Positions 33,435 to 43,271 of a DNA stretch of 50,697 nucleotides are shown one piece after another; the first letter of the stretch is position 1, and each line of letters starts with the position of its first letter. The translations under genes and the position numbers were made by a program. Below the pieces are notes generated by a model. That model made no database searches. It had not been told where the DNA came from and saw only the letters and a program-made list of their open reading frames with translations. The stretch comes from Nitrospirales bacterium. GTDB lineage: Bacteria > Nitrospirota > Nitrospiria > Nitrospirales > UBA8639. Where the stretch lies: positions 1-50,697 of the forward strand of contig BQIV01000035.1 of assembly GCA_021604005.1 (NCBI GenBank), written 5' to 3'.

Positions 33435-34778
33435 ATGAGTGTCACTAGAGCCCTGAATCTGAAATCATTTCTTTTGCTTTTCATGTTGATGTGGATGGGT
33501 GGCTGTGCCGGTACGCTTGAACATGTGGACCTAGACCCTAAAACGGTTGGTTATCAAGCTCCGGTCCCCAAGGCTGGGACGCGTGTCGTGGTATGGGGAA
33601 ATCATTCTCTGGCAGTGGATAATGCCTCGATGTGGCTCCATCAACGGGGGCTGATTGTGCTCGATCGTACGAAGTTACAGCAAGGCTTAAATGACAAAGG
33701 GGTGCGATTAACCGGCAGTTCAAAAGATTGGGCCAATATACTCGAAGCCGGAAAAAATATTGGAGCCGATCTTGTGGCATTTGTTGAAGTCTCGAATATT
33801 AAAGAGGGGCAGAAGTTTACGTTGTCGCAGGTCCGGTCGGCTCCAACGTTTTCACTGACGGTGGAAATCCGAGGTGTGAATCCCGAAACCGGTGATATTG
33901 TCACAAAATCCAAAGCGTGGCAGACCGGACCGGCAGAGAATTCAGATTTTGTCATTGAGGACTTAACGGCCCGAGCTCTTGTTGGGGCGTGGAAGTCCGG
34001 GACACCCGAATATAAGGTCTTGGCGTTCGATGGAGAAGAAGCCCGAGACGAAGTTGGTCTGAGTCAGGAGACGTTTTCTCAAACGAATTCTCAACGCGTA
34101 CGTGCTCACGACGATGAAAGAGTTATGGAAAAAGAAGAGCCGGCCTCGTCCCTGAACCAGCCTGCCGTTGAGCAAACCGTGGGACAATCCGAGACATCCC
34201 GTGGACCGCACCCCGGGTCGACAATTCGGACGGAAAACGCGAGCCGGCATCACCCTGTGGATCGTGCTGCTGTAGAAGATCGTGTCGCATCCACTCGCCC
34301 AAACGCCGTGATTGAACTACCCAAAAACAATCGTCCAGTCCAACATGCGAAGAAGCACCCAACTGTTGGGTCGACGACTTCAGAACCTACGGGTCTTCAT
34401 CGCGAAGTTGACTCGACCTATCTCAATGGAATGGAGACGGCTTCGTCTACTGAGCCGCCGGTTCGGTCTGAGTCGGATAGTGTGGGAGCACAAGTCGCAA
34501 GCGGCGCGCTATCGATTCTTTATACTCCGGTCAAGCTTGTCTACGCAGGGCTTGGAGGCATTTTCGGCGGCTTGGCGTATGTGCTTACCGGCGGAGATGA
34601 GGCAACGGCGCATACCATCTGGACGGCGAGTGTCGATGGCGACTATTTTCTCACGCCTTCGCATTTGAGAGGGGATAGTTCGGTTCAATTCATGGGGAGT
34701 TCACAAACTAAACCCGTGGTGAATATTCAGGAGACGGAAAGTCCCTATGTCGCACATTCCTCAGAGATGAAAAAATAA
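33435..34778 (+). CDS. Hypothetical lipoprotein with disordered middle region
   Basis: The 447-residue precursor has a lipobox MWMGGC near residue 25. An N-terminal globular part of about 170 residues (GTRVVVWGNHSLAVDNASMW; GADLVAFVEVSNIKEG; LTVEIRGVNPETGDIV) resembles CsgG-like/TolB-type envelope lipoproteins that detect a chain of secretory or assembly factors, but this is weak. Residues about 205-350 are rich in Glu, Ser, Thr and Pro and look disordered. A small Gly-rich hydrophobic segment (LVYAGLGGIFGGLAYVLTG) lies near 380. ATG 33435 is chosen over GTG 33423. A direct repeat GGGTAG(G/C)CTGAAC occurs twice just after the gene. Confidence 0.6.
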   Translation: MSVTRALNLKSFLLLFMLMWMGGCAGTLEHVDLDPKTVGYQAPVPKAGTRVVVWGNHSLAVDNASMWLHQRGLIVLDRTKLQQGLNDKGVRLTGSSKDWANILEAGKNIGADLVAFVEVSNIKEGQKFTLSQVRSAPTFSLTVEIRGVNPETGDIVTKSKAWQTGPAENSDFVIEDLTARALVGAWKSGTPEYKVLAFDGEEARDEVGLSQETFSQTNSQRVRAHDDERVMEKEEPASSLNQPAVEQTVGQSETSRGPHPGSTIRTENASRHHPVDRAAVEDRVASTRPNAVIELPKNNRPVQHAKKHPTVGSTTSEPTGLHREVDSTYLNGMETASSTEPPVRSESDSVGAQVASGALSILYTPVKLVYAGLGGIFGGLAYVLTGGDEATAHTIWTASVDGDYFLTPSHLRGDSSVQFMGSSQTKPVVNIQETESPYVAHSSEMKK

Positions 34779-34856
34779 AGGGTAGGCTGAACCGTGTCAT
34801 TTCAAGGGGTAGCCTGAACGGATGTGCTGGAATACTGGATTATGCAGAGGTTCCGA

Positions 34857-35936
34857 CTATTTCAGTGTTGTTCTTCTGGCAAAGAACGTTTGATACGGTT
34901 TGGTCCCGGCACCTTCGGAATCCATGAGGATTCCCATCCATCGTGTTGTTTCGCTGCCTTCTAACGCGATTTTTACGATCATCGTCATGGGGACGGAGAG
35001 CAGCATCCCGACAGGTCCCCACACCCAACCCCAAAACACCAGTGACAGAAACACGACTAATGTTGATAGTCCTAATTTTCGTCCCATAAGCTTGGGTTCG
35101 ATCACATTGCCAAAAATAATATTGATGACCACATATCCGAGCGCGACGAATAAGGCTCGAGCAAGCCCGAATTGAATATACCCCAAGAGCACGGCTGGAA
35201 CGGCCGATAAAATAGACCCAAGATTGGGGATGTAATTGAGCAGAAAGGCTAAGAGACCCCAGACCAATGGAAAGTCGATTCCCAAGATGGCGACCCAGAT
35301 TGTGACCATGACCCCTGTCCCGAAACTCAGGAGCGTTTTGATGCCAAGGTAACTGTTAATGGCGGTCGTTAATTTGCTGAATTGGAGAAAGGCTCCTGTT
35401 GGATCGCCGAATGCGGCTTGGACTTTGTATCGAAAACTCGAGGCCTCAAGTAAAATAAAGATAACGGTTAATACAATGAGAAAGGTGTTCGTTAAAATCT
35501 TACCGAGCCCTGAGAGCATGTTGGCGACCAATCGCATCGAGGCGCCAGGGTCAATATATTGAAGAATCGTGTCTTCGGATAATTGAATTCCCATCGAGTG
35601 TAACCACCCAATTACGGGGCCGATTTCTTCCATAAGACGGGTTTGATAACGGGGTAACGCTTTTGAGAAGTCTTGCAGGGAGGTCCCGATCAGTGCACCA
35701 AAAGCGAGACTGAGTCCGAGGACGCCCAAGACAACCAAAAAAACGGCAATTGGTCCGGGAACGCGTTTGCGTTGTAACCAGAACACCGGGGATGCGCTAA
35801 TAATGGCAAGTAATGCCGCAACAAGCAGTGGGACCAGGATGGCCTCGGCTGCCCGCATTCCAGCGATCACGATCACAAATCCTGCAGCTGTCAGTAAAAT
35901 GGACCAGGCGTGAGGTTGCGTCGATGGTTCCTGCAT
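34857..35936 (-). CDS. AI-2E family transporter
   Basis: The 359-residue protein has seven to eight hydrophobic segments and the family's typical C-terminal block (LVWGLLAFLLNYIPNLGSIL...NIIFGNVIEPKLMGRKLGLS...FWGWVWGPVGMLLSVPMTM). Members are predicted permeases; some export the autoinducer AI-2 and others exchange sodium and protons. The real substrate here cannot be told. It ends near the lipoprotein gene and is convergent with it. Confidence 0.9.
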   Translation of the reverse strand: MQEPSTQPHAWSILLTAAGFVIVIAGMRAAEAILVPLLVAALLAIISASPVFWLQRKRVPGPIAVFLVVLGVLGLSLAFGALIGTSLQDFSKALPRYQTRLMEEIGPVIGWLHSMGIQLSEDTILQYIDPGASMRLVANMLSGLGKILTNTFLIVLTVIFILLEASSFRYKVQAAFGDPTGAFLQFSKLTTAINSYLGIKTLLSFGTGVMVTIWVAILGIDFPLVWGLLAFLLNYIPNLGSILSAVPAVLLGYIQFGLARALFVALGYVVINIIFGNVIEPKLMGRKLGLSTLVVFLSLVFWGWVWGPVGMLLSVPMTMIVKIALEGSETTRWMGILMDSEGAGTKPYQTFFARRTTLK

Positions 35937-36074
35937 ACGTCGTTTGCTCTGACGGTTTTCTTAGAACACGATACCCTCGACGTATTTGTATCGTCGAGTT
36001 TCTGTAATCGTTGATGTGGTCATGAAGCAGCTAGGAACATGATTGCCCATCGCGGAGTGGATCCATTCGTTGTC

Positions 36075-36590
36075 ATGCATTTTCGGTCGTTTTTCATATG
36101 TGTAGCAAGTCTGCTGCTTCTCGGGTGCAGCTCAGACCCTGCCCCCAAGCCCCTTGTGCCTGAACGGCCAGCAATGCCTCAGCTATCGTCAGACAAGTCC
36201 TGGATTATCGCTCCACCGCTCAAAGGTGATGAGTATGGGGATTGGTATTTTCTCCGGGCACGTGTTACTGCTCATCATATCCTCTTTTACCAGCTATGTC
36301 TTCGTGATCGAAGGTCTGGAGATGATGGATGGGCATTTTATGAGAAGACGTTTAATGAAAAACATCGGGAGTATCCAACCGTCGTGTTGAATCGGAAAGT
36401 TGACCAGAAGGCGGTGATGAAAGAGTTGATTGGGATCATGTTGACAAGGGAAGACCTTGAGGAAGCCATGCAGGAGGAGCTCATTCTTCATGTGAAAGGA
36501 GAATTCGATACCATGCGCGTTCGAATTCAGACGGCCTATGCCCGGGGATTTCTCGAATTAGTCGACGAATATATTCATGAGCCGTATTGA
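36075..36590 (+). CDS. Small hypothetical lipoprotein
   Basis: The 171-residue precursor has a lipobox LLLLGC near residue 18 followed by SSDPAPKPLVPERPAMPQL, a proline-rich linker, and then a soluble domain with a basic/acidic helical end (REDLEEAMQEELILHVKGEFDTMRVRIQ). No family is recognised. ATG 36075 begins the signal peptide MHFRSFFICVASLLLLGC; an upstream ATG at 36039 would add a non-signal extension. It is convergent with mlaA. Confidence 0.6.
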   Translation: MHFRSFFICVASLLLLGCSSDPAPKPLVPERPAMPQLSSDKSWIIAPPLKGDEYGDWYFLRARVTAHHILFYQLCLRDRRSGDDGWAFYEKTFNEKHREYPTVVLNRKVDQKAVMKELIGIMLTREDLEEAMQEELILHVKGEFDTMRVRIQTAYARGFLELVDEYIHEPY

Positions 36591-36625
36591 CCGGTCGGTG
36601 CCAGGTTTTCGTGCCGTACGCTTCA

Positions 36626-37543
36626 TCAGCGTCTGATTTCTTTCAGGCGTTGTTGGAGGTAGCCGTTTCTGACTGCCCCATACAAATCAAGCGTCCCCTC
36701 TTCTACCCCCTGAAATTTCTCTAAATTCAGAGATCGAAGATTTATGGTTTCTCCAACTTTCATTCCAGCTTGAGTGAAGGTGATCGTGTCATCGTGTTGA
36801 ACGAGCCGTGGCGCATCGGCAATTTCAATGATCGGAAGGACCAACCAATTGACAGGATCGATAAACGTATCTCCAACGAAGCCTACGGCGTCGCGAGCGG
36901 TGAACGAGCCCAGGAATGGTAAGACAAGATAAGGACCGGGCGGGGTGCCATACGATCCTAATGTTTGTCCCATGTCTTCCAGTGGCGTGTTCATATCAAA
37001 CATGATTCCCGCAGGATCGAAGAGTCCTCCCACTCCTAAGGTCGAATTGACTAAAAACCGTCCTAATTCTATGCCGGCCCCTTTGAATTTGCCTTGAAAG
37101 ATATTATTAAAAAACCGTGGCGCTGATCGGAGATTTTGAAACACGTTGGAAATGCTGCGCTGGACCTCCGTGGGCATAAGGAAGTTATACCCTTTGGCAA
37201 CAGGCTTTAGGATGTATTTATCGAATTGGTAATTAAATTCAAAAGCTACTACATTATAGGATTCCCAGGGGTCATACTCCTCAATCTTTTCGGACTCCGG
37301 TTCTTCAAACGGGTCGTACCCGAATTCTTCGAATACCTCTTCCGTATCAGCTGTGAGTGGTTCAACCGTTGAAGGCGATGACGCAGACGGCATGCCTGTC
37401 AGGGTATTGGAATGAGCTGCCATTCGCTGTTTCGTCTCTCCCGCACATCCACCGGTACCAAGGGCCACCAGGCCCATCAGTACGGCACAGAGCAGGTTGT
37501 TGACCATTGATGCGGACAGACGTTCCAAGAGATGTCGCTTCAT
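36626..37543 (-). CDS. mlaA: MlaA/VacJ family outer-membrane lipoprotein
   Basis: The 305-residue precursor has a lipobox GTGGC near residue 25, an acidic linker (VFEEFGYDPFEEPESEKIEEYDPWE), and the MlaA domain: NVVAFEFNYQFDKYILKPVAKGY, PRFFNNIFQGKFKGAGIELGRF, GLFDPAGIMFDM and GTPPGPYLVLPFLGSFTARDAVG. MlaA sits in the outer membrane and removes misplaced phospholipid from the outer leaflet for return by the Mla pathway. No mlaBCDEF genes are in the window. The start is uncertain; ATG 37543 has AAGGCG upstream, and 37564 or 37609 are in-frame alternatives. Confidence 0.9.
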   Translation of the reverse strand: MKRHLLERLSASMVNNLLCAVLMGLVALGTGGCAGETKQRMAAHSNTLTGMPSASSPSTVEPLTADTEEVFEEFGYDPFEEPESEKIEEYDPWESYNVVAFEFNYQFDKYILKPVAKGYNFLMPTEVQRSISNVFQNLRSAPRFFNNIFQGKFKGAGIELGRFLVNSTLGVGGLFDPAGIMFDMNTPLEDMGQTLGSYGTPPGPYLVLPFLGSFTARDAVGFVGDTFIDPVNWLVLPIIEIADAPRLVQHDDTITFTQAGMKVGETINLRSLNLEKFQGVEEGTLDLYGAVRNGYLQQRLKEIRR

Positions 37544-38149
37544 GAGAATGTTCGCCTTCTTCATGATGAATAATGGATGCTTGATACCTGGAGTCTTCTT
37601 ATCGGTCAATGTATTACAGAACCGAAGGGGACTGTATCAAAAAAACCGTATGAATCCAATCATTTCTACAGATGTTTTCCTTCTTCCCTTTTCAGCGGGG
37701 ACAGAGGCATTCATGTTGTTCGGCGCTTGTTGCGTATCTTTTGCAGGGAGATGATACGGGGGTTTGAGGATACATGTTACGAGAGAGGCACATGTGTGTT
37801 GATAGAGATGACCGTCAAAAAACTTGTCAGACATTCTACTTTCTGATCCATTCAAGCCGTGTCCGTTACGATCACTAATATCGAATTATGTTGATTTACG
37901 GCAGGCTCCCGACTCATGAATCACCGGCCGTCAATTTCTCTGACAAACTCCATTTGTCCGTCTAAACGAAGACAGGAATCAACCAGGTACACCTGGCCAT
38001 AACATAAGAGAAGTTTGTGGTAAAACATATGAATTCCGCGTGGCACTGCCTTTGCTGACCATTTCACTAGTGCTCGAAGCAAGGTCAGCGACATGAATAG
38101 ACCCCAATCCCTGGGGAATTCTGCAGATGTGCGAGAAAGGATGTGACTC
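37544..38149. other. Intergenic region between mlaA and the sigma factor
   Basis: About 600 bp, with a possible small minus-strand gene at 37921-38094 described separately. Promoters for mlaA and the sigma factor should lie here. No repeat or terminator was recognised. Confidence 0.4.
37921..38094 (-). CDS. Possible small protein
   Basis: A 57-codon frame (MSLTLLRALVKWSAKAVPRG followed by IHMFYHKLLLCYGQVYLVD, ending QMEFVREIDGR) has protein-like composition and a GGGATTGGGG purine-rich run upstream of ATG 38094. It lies divergently before the sigma factor gene. No family is recognised. The frame also opens to 38163, overlapping the sigma factor start. Confidence 0.3.
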   Translation of the reverse strand: MSLTLLRALVKWSAKAVPRGIHMFYHKLLLCYGQVYLVDSCLRLDGQMEFVREIDGR

Positions 38150-39700
38150 ATGGTAAGGAACACAAAGTTGCAGCAGCGTTCAGAAGCGGAAGGACAAGGA
38201 CAGGACCAACTCGATCTTACGCCCGGTGCATCAAGTCATTGGGACGGACATATTCCATTATATTTAAAAGAAATTGGAAAAGTGGCCTTACTTTCTCGAG
38301 AACAGGAGGGTGAGCTTGGGCAAAATATTAAGGAATGCCGGCGCGCAGTCTCTATGCGCATTTTTTCTCTTCCCATTGCCATGACCTATTTTCAGAGGCT
38401 TTTGACACAAGTCCGTGAAGGAGAATGTACGATCGAAGATCTGGTCCAATTGCCCGAAGGGAATGTTGGAGAGCATGGGGAGGCTGAAGTTGTCTCACAA
38501 GAAGAACGAGCCAAGTTGACTGCAGACGTTCTGCAACGTTTGGAAGATATCGTGTTGCTCACCCAGTCGTATCTTTCATGTCGTGCGACAATAAGAGCCA
38601 CGGCATCGCTTAGACAGGGTGCAATATCTACAAAAGAACAATCGGAACTCAAAGATCTTGAAGGCCGGATTGTTCAAGAAATTCTGTCTACTTCATGGTC
38701 TCCTGCTATCCAAAAACACATTGAAGGTCGAGTCAGAGCCGTGGCAAGCGAGCTGTCGGCATCACCTTCCCTCCGTCCGCGTTCCAAAACGCAGCTTCGT
38801 CAATCTCAAAAAAGGCGCCATGATGCGGATGATGAGATGACGCACGATGCAAGCACTGGTCCGGAGTTATTGAGAATTCAGTATCTTGAAGATGAAGTGT
38901 TGTATACGTCGAGTACTGATTTTTTAAAAGCCGTACGTGCTCTTGATAGGGAAAACATTCAACTGGAACGTGCAAAAGAGGCCTTATATGAAGCCAATCT
39001 TCGTCTGGTCGTGAGTGTCGCGAAGCGCTATGTCAACCGAGGATTGGACTTATTAGATCTTATTCAAGAAGGCAATATTGGATTAATGAGGGGCGTTGAA
39101 CGCTTTGATCATGAACGAGGCTATAAATTTAGCACCTATGCCACCTGGTGGATACGTCAAGCCATTACGCGAGCCTTGGCCGATCAATCACGAACGGTGC
39201 GAATTCCCGTTCATGTCTGTGATGCGCTCAATAAAGTGCGGCGCATACGCGACAATCTGACAGGTCAATTAGGCCGGCCGCCAACGGTGGACGAAATTGG
39301 GGCTTATGTTGACCTTCCTCCCGACAAAGTCTTCGCGCTGCTTGAGGCGGGCCAGGGGACGTTTTCGCTTGAAACGCCGGTCGGAGAAGACGAAGGCGGG
39401 CAGCTTGATGAAATTCTCGAGGATGCCGGTGGGGTGTCCCCGCTGTTTTCAGCCGAACGATGCGACCTTCAACGACAGGTCTCCTCCGTACTGGATACGT
39501 TAACGCCTCGAGAGGCGTATATCATTCGAAAGCGCTTTGGCATTGGGGAAGAAGATGATTCAACATTGGAGGAAATTGGGCAAACCTTTTCGGTCACCCG
39601 GGAACGGATTCGACAAATCGAAGAACGGGCTCTGAATAAATTACGAGAACCCGTTCGGAATATGCTTCTACGGAATTTTATGGAAGGAACGGTCTCGTGA
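38150..39700 (+). CDS. Sigma-70 factor of the RpoD/RpoS type
   Basis: The 516-residue protein has region 1.2 ([21 protein letters not shown], about residues 32-52), an insertion of roughly 200 residues, region 2 ([20 protein letters not shown] and [29 protein letters not shown]-type motifs), region 3 and region 4.2 ([20 protein letters not shown]). It recognises -10/-35 promoters as part of RNA polymerase. Region 1.1 is missing and the C-terminus ([16 protein letters not shown]) differs from standard RpoD (KLRHPSRS), so it may be an alternative group 2 factor rather than the primary one. An AAAGGA ribosome-binding site precedes ATG. Confidence 0.9.
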   Translation: MVRNTKLQQRSEAEGQGQDQLDLTPGASSHWDGHIPLYLKEIGKVALLSREQEGELGQNIKECRRAVSMRIFSLPIAMTYFQRLLTQVREGECTIEDLVQLPEGNVGEHGEAEVVSQEERAKLTADVLQRLEDIVLLTQSYLSCRATIRATASLRQGAISTKEQSELKDLEGRIVQEILSTSWSPAIQKHIEGRVRAVASELSASPSLRPRSKTQLRQSQKRRHDADDEMTHDASTGPELLRIQYLEDEVLYTSSTDFLKAVRALDRENIQLERAKEALYEANLRLVVSVAKRYVNRGLDLLDLIQEGNIGLMRGVERFDHERGYKFSTYATWWIRQAITRALADQSRTVRIPVHVCDALNKVRRIRDNLTGQLGRPPTVDEIGAYVDLPPDKVFALLEAGQGTFSLETPVGEDEGGQLDEILEDAGGVSPLFSAERCDLQRQVSSVLDTLTPREAYIIRKRFGIGEEDDSTLEEIGQTFSVTRERIRQIEERALNKLREPVRNMLLRNFMEGTVS

Positions 39701-39778
39701 CGTTCATGCGAGGAGCATCAATCGGCTATAAGAGGCGGAGTGCATGATGCGCGAGGACTTCGATGGGACCGAGAGTGT

Positions 39779-40507
39779 TCACATGGAATCAATGTGGAGT
39801 TGCTGGTCGTCTTCGTATTGAGCGTGTTGAGAGGGTGAGTCAGGTAGTCCTTGTACATTTGCAAGGTCGGCTGTTTCAAGGTTTTTTGCCTGTACGGTGG
39901 CGCCATGAAGATTGGCTCTATTCAAATTCGCGGTGCCCAAGTCTGTCTCCTTTAATTCTGCCCAAGACAGATCCGCCGCAGTGAGGTCTGCACCATACAG
40001 ATACGCGTGGTTTAAGTTTGCGCCGCGAAGATTCGCATGTCGCAGGTTGCAGCCGCGAAGGTCGGCATCGTGCAAGTCTGCCCAAATTAAGTCAGCCTGT
40101 TGAAGGTCAGCCCACCCTAACACTGCGCGGTGGAAATGTGCTCCTCGTAAATTGGCATGCTGAAAGTTTGCTCCCCGTAAATTAGCGCCTTCAAAATTTG
40201 CTCCCCGCAAATCGGCGCCCTGAAAATTTTTCTCTTGTAAATCTGCATGCTGAAAGTCGGCTCCAGGCAAACTGGCGCGTGCGAACGTGGCCTGTCGAGG
40301 CGGATTCGTTGAGGCGACATGTGGTGTATCACGTATTGGTTCACGTTGGACCGGTTCCGTCGGAGAGTCTGAGCCCGGTTGTGTTTCTTTCCATTCGTCG
40401 TGCGCCTGGAGAAGTTGCTGACGTTCATGACGGTAATGGGTGCGGATCGGCGCGGTGCGAGATCGCGTTGAATGACTCTTGTCATGCCCTGAGCGTTTAT
40501 TCATCAT
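39779..40507 (-). CDS. Pentapeptide-repeat protein
   Basis: The 242-residue protein has a polar, disordered N-terminal 80 residues and then about 27 pentapeptide repeats of the A(D/N)LXX form (GADLRGANFEGANLRGANFQ) at about residues 85-225. These fold as a right-handed four-sided beta-helix. Some members mimic DNA and protect gyrase; others have unknown roles. A short acidic C-terminal tail follows. No signal peptide is seen. It is convergent with the sigma factor gene. Confidence 0.88.
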   Translation of the reverse strand: MMNKRSGHDKSHSTRSRTAPIRTHYRHERQQLLQAHDEWKETQPGSDSPTEPVQREPIRDTPHVASTNPPRQATFARASLPGADFQHADLQEKNFQGADLRGANFEGANLRGANFQHANLRGAHFHRAVLGWADLQQADLIWADLHDADLRGCNLRHANLRGANLNHAYLYGADLTAADLSWAELKETDLGTANLNRANLHGATVQAKNLETADLANVQGLPDSPSQHAQYEDDQQLHIDSM

Positions 40508-40769
40508 GCACGTGTGTGAAGTGGTCTTGTTGGTGGTCTACGAATGCGATTCTGCGCGCTCAAGAAGTTATCCTTGGGTGTTACGCTCACGGGTAGGAGT
40601 CTTCTCTTGGTATACCAAGTAATAGTGCTTAGGTCTAGTCTTAATCTTGTCTGTTGCGTGCAGGAAGCGGAGATTTTAAATTTTTACACTCTGTAAGAGA
40701 AAGCAACGGACAGGGTGTGTGAGGGGCTTGTTCGGTGTACAGTTTCGTTGCCGCGAGGAATGGAGAAGT

Positions 40770-42137
40770 TTAGACTTTGGACTTGAGGTGAACTTGGACG
40801 AGCTCAGACTTTTTATTGGTATGGACAAAAATGGCCGTTCGACGGGGACTGAGGTGTTCCAATATTTTTGGAGGGAGATCTTTTGGTCGAATCGTTTTTG
40901 TAATAAACAAAGAGGGTTCTTCTGCAAGATCAACCACCACGGCTTCATGTTTCGGTGTGTCGGCGACATAGAGTAATAGCAAGGGTTTGGTTGGGGCGTT
41001 CATGTTGATACTCGTGACGATGCCATACGATCCGTCATTCAGTTCGACAATGGTTCCCGGCGGAAAAAGGCTAATACTTTGTATCATCGCGAGGACAATT
41101 TCTATTGGAAACTTTCGAGTACTCGGCTCTTGGTTGGTTTTGAATAGACGCGACAGGGCTTCATGCGGGGTCATGCTCACGTGAGGGTTGGCGGCATTAC
41201 ACAGGTCATCGAATTCATCGATGACCATGATAATTTTTGCAAGAAACGAAATATCCTTATCTTTCAAGCCTAGCGGGTATCCTGTTCCATCTAGTCGTTC
41301 ATGATGCTGAAACACGGCTTCGATGCTGGCTTCAGGAAAGTCTGGAAAGGTTTGCAGCAGTTCCCCCCCTTGGGCGGGATGGAGCGGCAGCGTGTGTGGA
41401 TCGACTTGTGTCATAATGCCGGATCCTTCGAATTTGACTTTGACGGGAAGAAACCGTTGCCCAATGTCATGAAAGAGTGCGGCCAGAGCTAAATCATTCA
41501 GTTGCTCTTTCGACAACCCTAGGGTTCGGCCTGTAATCATTGATAGGATGCAGACATTCAGGGCGTGGTAGGAAATACCTTTCGACATGCCATGAGAGCT
41601 GACCACGTCCATCAGCGTCATTGATGCATTCATGTCCGCTAAGACGGCTCCAAGATTCGAGACCATGGTCTCTGCCTGTTTGAGCCCTTTGACTTTTCCC
41701 TCGCTCACGCCTTTGAAAATATCTTTACTTTCCCCCAGAATTCGCCAATAGGCATTTTCGACTTTTTTCAGTTGTTGCCGATGTTCGTGGAATCGGCGGC
41801 GACGTTCTTCTTTTTCTTTCGTGACAGCCTTTTCGTCAATTGGCGATTCGATTGCGACGTCGTGTATGTCGTCAAGGAGAAGCTCGTCGACTTCTTCTTG
41901 CTCGATTTCTATCGGGGGCGTGAGGTCCTCGTCTATGTTATCGTCAACGGGTGGGTCTGAGAGGTTGGGATCATAATAGATTTTGAGGTTCTTAATCCCT
42001 CGAATGGTAGCGAGCTCTTTGCGGGAATGAATCTTAAAGGTATTTTTCGTGAACGGGTGCCGCCACCACGAACATTCTAATTTGATATACAAACCAATAC
42101 GAAGATCGTCAAAATCGGTTAGTAGAATAAAGGCCAT
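40770..42137 (-). CDS. HD-GYP domain phosphodiesterase with DUF3391 N-terminal domain
   Basis: The 455-residue protein begins with a DUF3391-like domain (LRIGLYIKLECSWWRHPF; FKIHSRKELATIRG), then a coiled-coil linker, and a C-terminal HD-GYP domain with the metal-binding HD pair (LALAALFHDIGQRFLP) and HHERLDGTGYPLGLKDKDIS (HHExxDGxGYP). HD-GYP proteins degrade cyclic-di-GMP and can act in motility or biofilm control. All key residues of the HD and GYP motifs are present. The ATG at 42137 has no strong ribosome-binding site in view. Confidence 0.9.
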   Translation of the reverse strand: MAFILLTDFDDLRIGLYIKLECSWWRHPFTKNTFKIHSRKELATIRGIKNLKIYYDPNLSDPPVDDNIDEDLTPPIEIEQEEVDELLLDDIHDVAIESPIDEKAVTKEKEERRRRFHEHRQQLKKVENAYWRILGESKDIFKGVSEGKVKGLKQAETMVSNLGAVLADMNASMTLMDVVSSHGMSKGISYHALNVCILSMITGRTLGLSKEQLNDLALAALFHDIGQRFLPVKVKFEGSGIMTQVDPHTLPLHPAQGGELLQTFPDFPEASIEAVFQHHERLDGTGYPLGLKDKDISFLAKIIMVIDEFDDLCNAANPHVSMTPHEALSRLFKTNQEPSTRKFPIEIVLAMIQSISLFPPGTIVELNDGSYGIVTSINMNAPTKPLLLLYVADTPKHEAVVVDLAEEPSLFITKTIRPKDLPPKILEHLSPRRTAIFVHTNKKSELVQVHLKSKV

Positions 42138-42465
42138 AATGGAAAGGTGTGAAAGACGATTACACGTTCATGAATAGGAGGGTTTTCCTTATCTTCCTGT
42201 ATCGGAGTCATAGAGAGAATCTATAGTCACTAGTGAGCAATGACGAGAATTCACGCTATAACATGCGATAACGAGTAGAAGTGGGCAGCCTGGGTGCTGT
42301 TTGGTATAGTTTGGGGTTATAGGGCGAATCACATGGTGTCGGTTGGAAACGTCAACCATAGGGATATGGCGGAGGTCAACAGTCGTGCATGTCTTGGGTA
42401 TATACTCTCTCTGCGTGATATGTGCACTATCAACTGACTGAACGTCGAAAAAATTGGTATGTGAT
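42138..42465. other. Divergent control region of the HD-GYP gene and the coiled-coil gene
   Basis: About 330 bp between divergent genes with no supported gene. No clear consensus promoter or repeat was identified. Confidence 0.45.
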
Positions 42466-43155
42466 ATGGATAACGGGTTTGTGTGGATAGGGATCATCGG
42501 TATCGTGGGTGTTGTGATGTTTTTTTTGTGGGTGAGCCAGGCGGTGAAGTATTCAGGGATCGAAGAGTCGAGATGGTTAATCCTGAAAAAGCGAATCCTT
42601 GGTTGGTTTCAAGCCGTCGATCAAGAAGAATTCTTACAGCTGCGTGAGCAATTAGAGCAGCAATGCTCGGAGCTGTCAGATCGAATAAACCGCATGGAGT
42701 TGGACCGGATGCAACAACGGGGTTCTGAACATTGGATAACGGAGGTCAATAGTCGACTCTGTCAATTAGAATTGTCGACGGAATCTCATCGAAAGAAGCG
42801 TCTTCCCGGACTTGCGAGTTCGAAGTCCATCGTGTGTCTTGGCGTTCGAGTGACATTGACTGGTCAGGTTTGGCATGGACTTGGGACGGGCAATCCGCAA
42901 GATCTATCCGACTTGCACATTCGTCAATACATCCAAGGGCCGTTTTGTCGGAATTGTCTGCGTTCACTCGTCGTTCGTGGGGCTGACAAAGGCGAACAAA
43001 CTGTCCGTACGCAATGCCGGTATTGCTCTCTTGTGTGGCGAAAAGATTCGGACTCTCTCATTCCTCTTAGCCAGGTGAAGCGAGAAATCTACGATTACCT
43101 CGATACGGCCTCTCGAAATAGAAAACGGGATGAGCATGAAGACGAACTTACGTGA
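42466..43155 (+). CDS. Membrane-anchored coiled-coil/zinc-ribbon hypothetical protein
   Basis: The 229-residue protein has one N-terminal transmembrane helix (VWIGIIGIVGVVMFFLWVSQA), a coiled coil (QLREQLEQQCSELSDRINRMELDRMQQ) and, near residues 165-205, a four-cysteine zinc ribbon (FCRNC...TQCRYC). No family is recognised. ATG 42466 is chosen because the helix begins there; TTG 42454 would add four residues. Its function might be a membrane-linked regulator, but this cannot be shown. Confidence 0.65.
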   Translation: MDNGFVWIGIIGIVGVVMFFLWVSQAVKYSGIEESRWLILKKRILGWFQAVDQEEFLQLREQLEQQCSELSDRINRMELDRMQQRGSEHWITEVNSRLCQLELSTESHRKKRLPGLASSKSIVCLGVRVTLTGQVWHGLGTGNPQDLSDLHIRQYIQGPFCRNCLRSLVVRGADKGEQTVRTQCRYCSLVWRKDSDSLIPLSQVKREIYDYLDTASRNRKRDEHEDELT

Positions 43156-43271
43156 GACCCTTCTCTGGGTACCGTTCGTGATGATTCACGCTGCCGTACG
43201 GGCTTCTCGCTAAGTTATACGTATGCAAAAGCAAGAAACTTGTGTGTCCTTAGGTGGGATGGTATAAACTC

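Noticed and set aside
34785-34820. Direct repeat GGGTAG(G/C)CTGAAC as mobile-element ends
   Set aside because: Only two short copies next to each other with no element between or terminal structure.
39912-40103. Short plus-strand frames with repeating KSA-like patterns
   Set aside because: They are antisense images of the pentapeptide-repeat gene, which explains their regularity.
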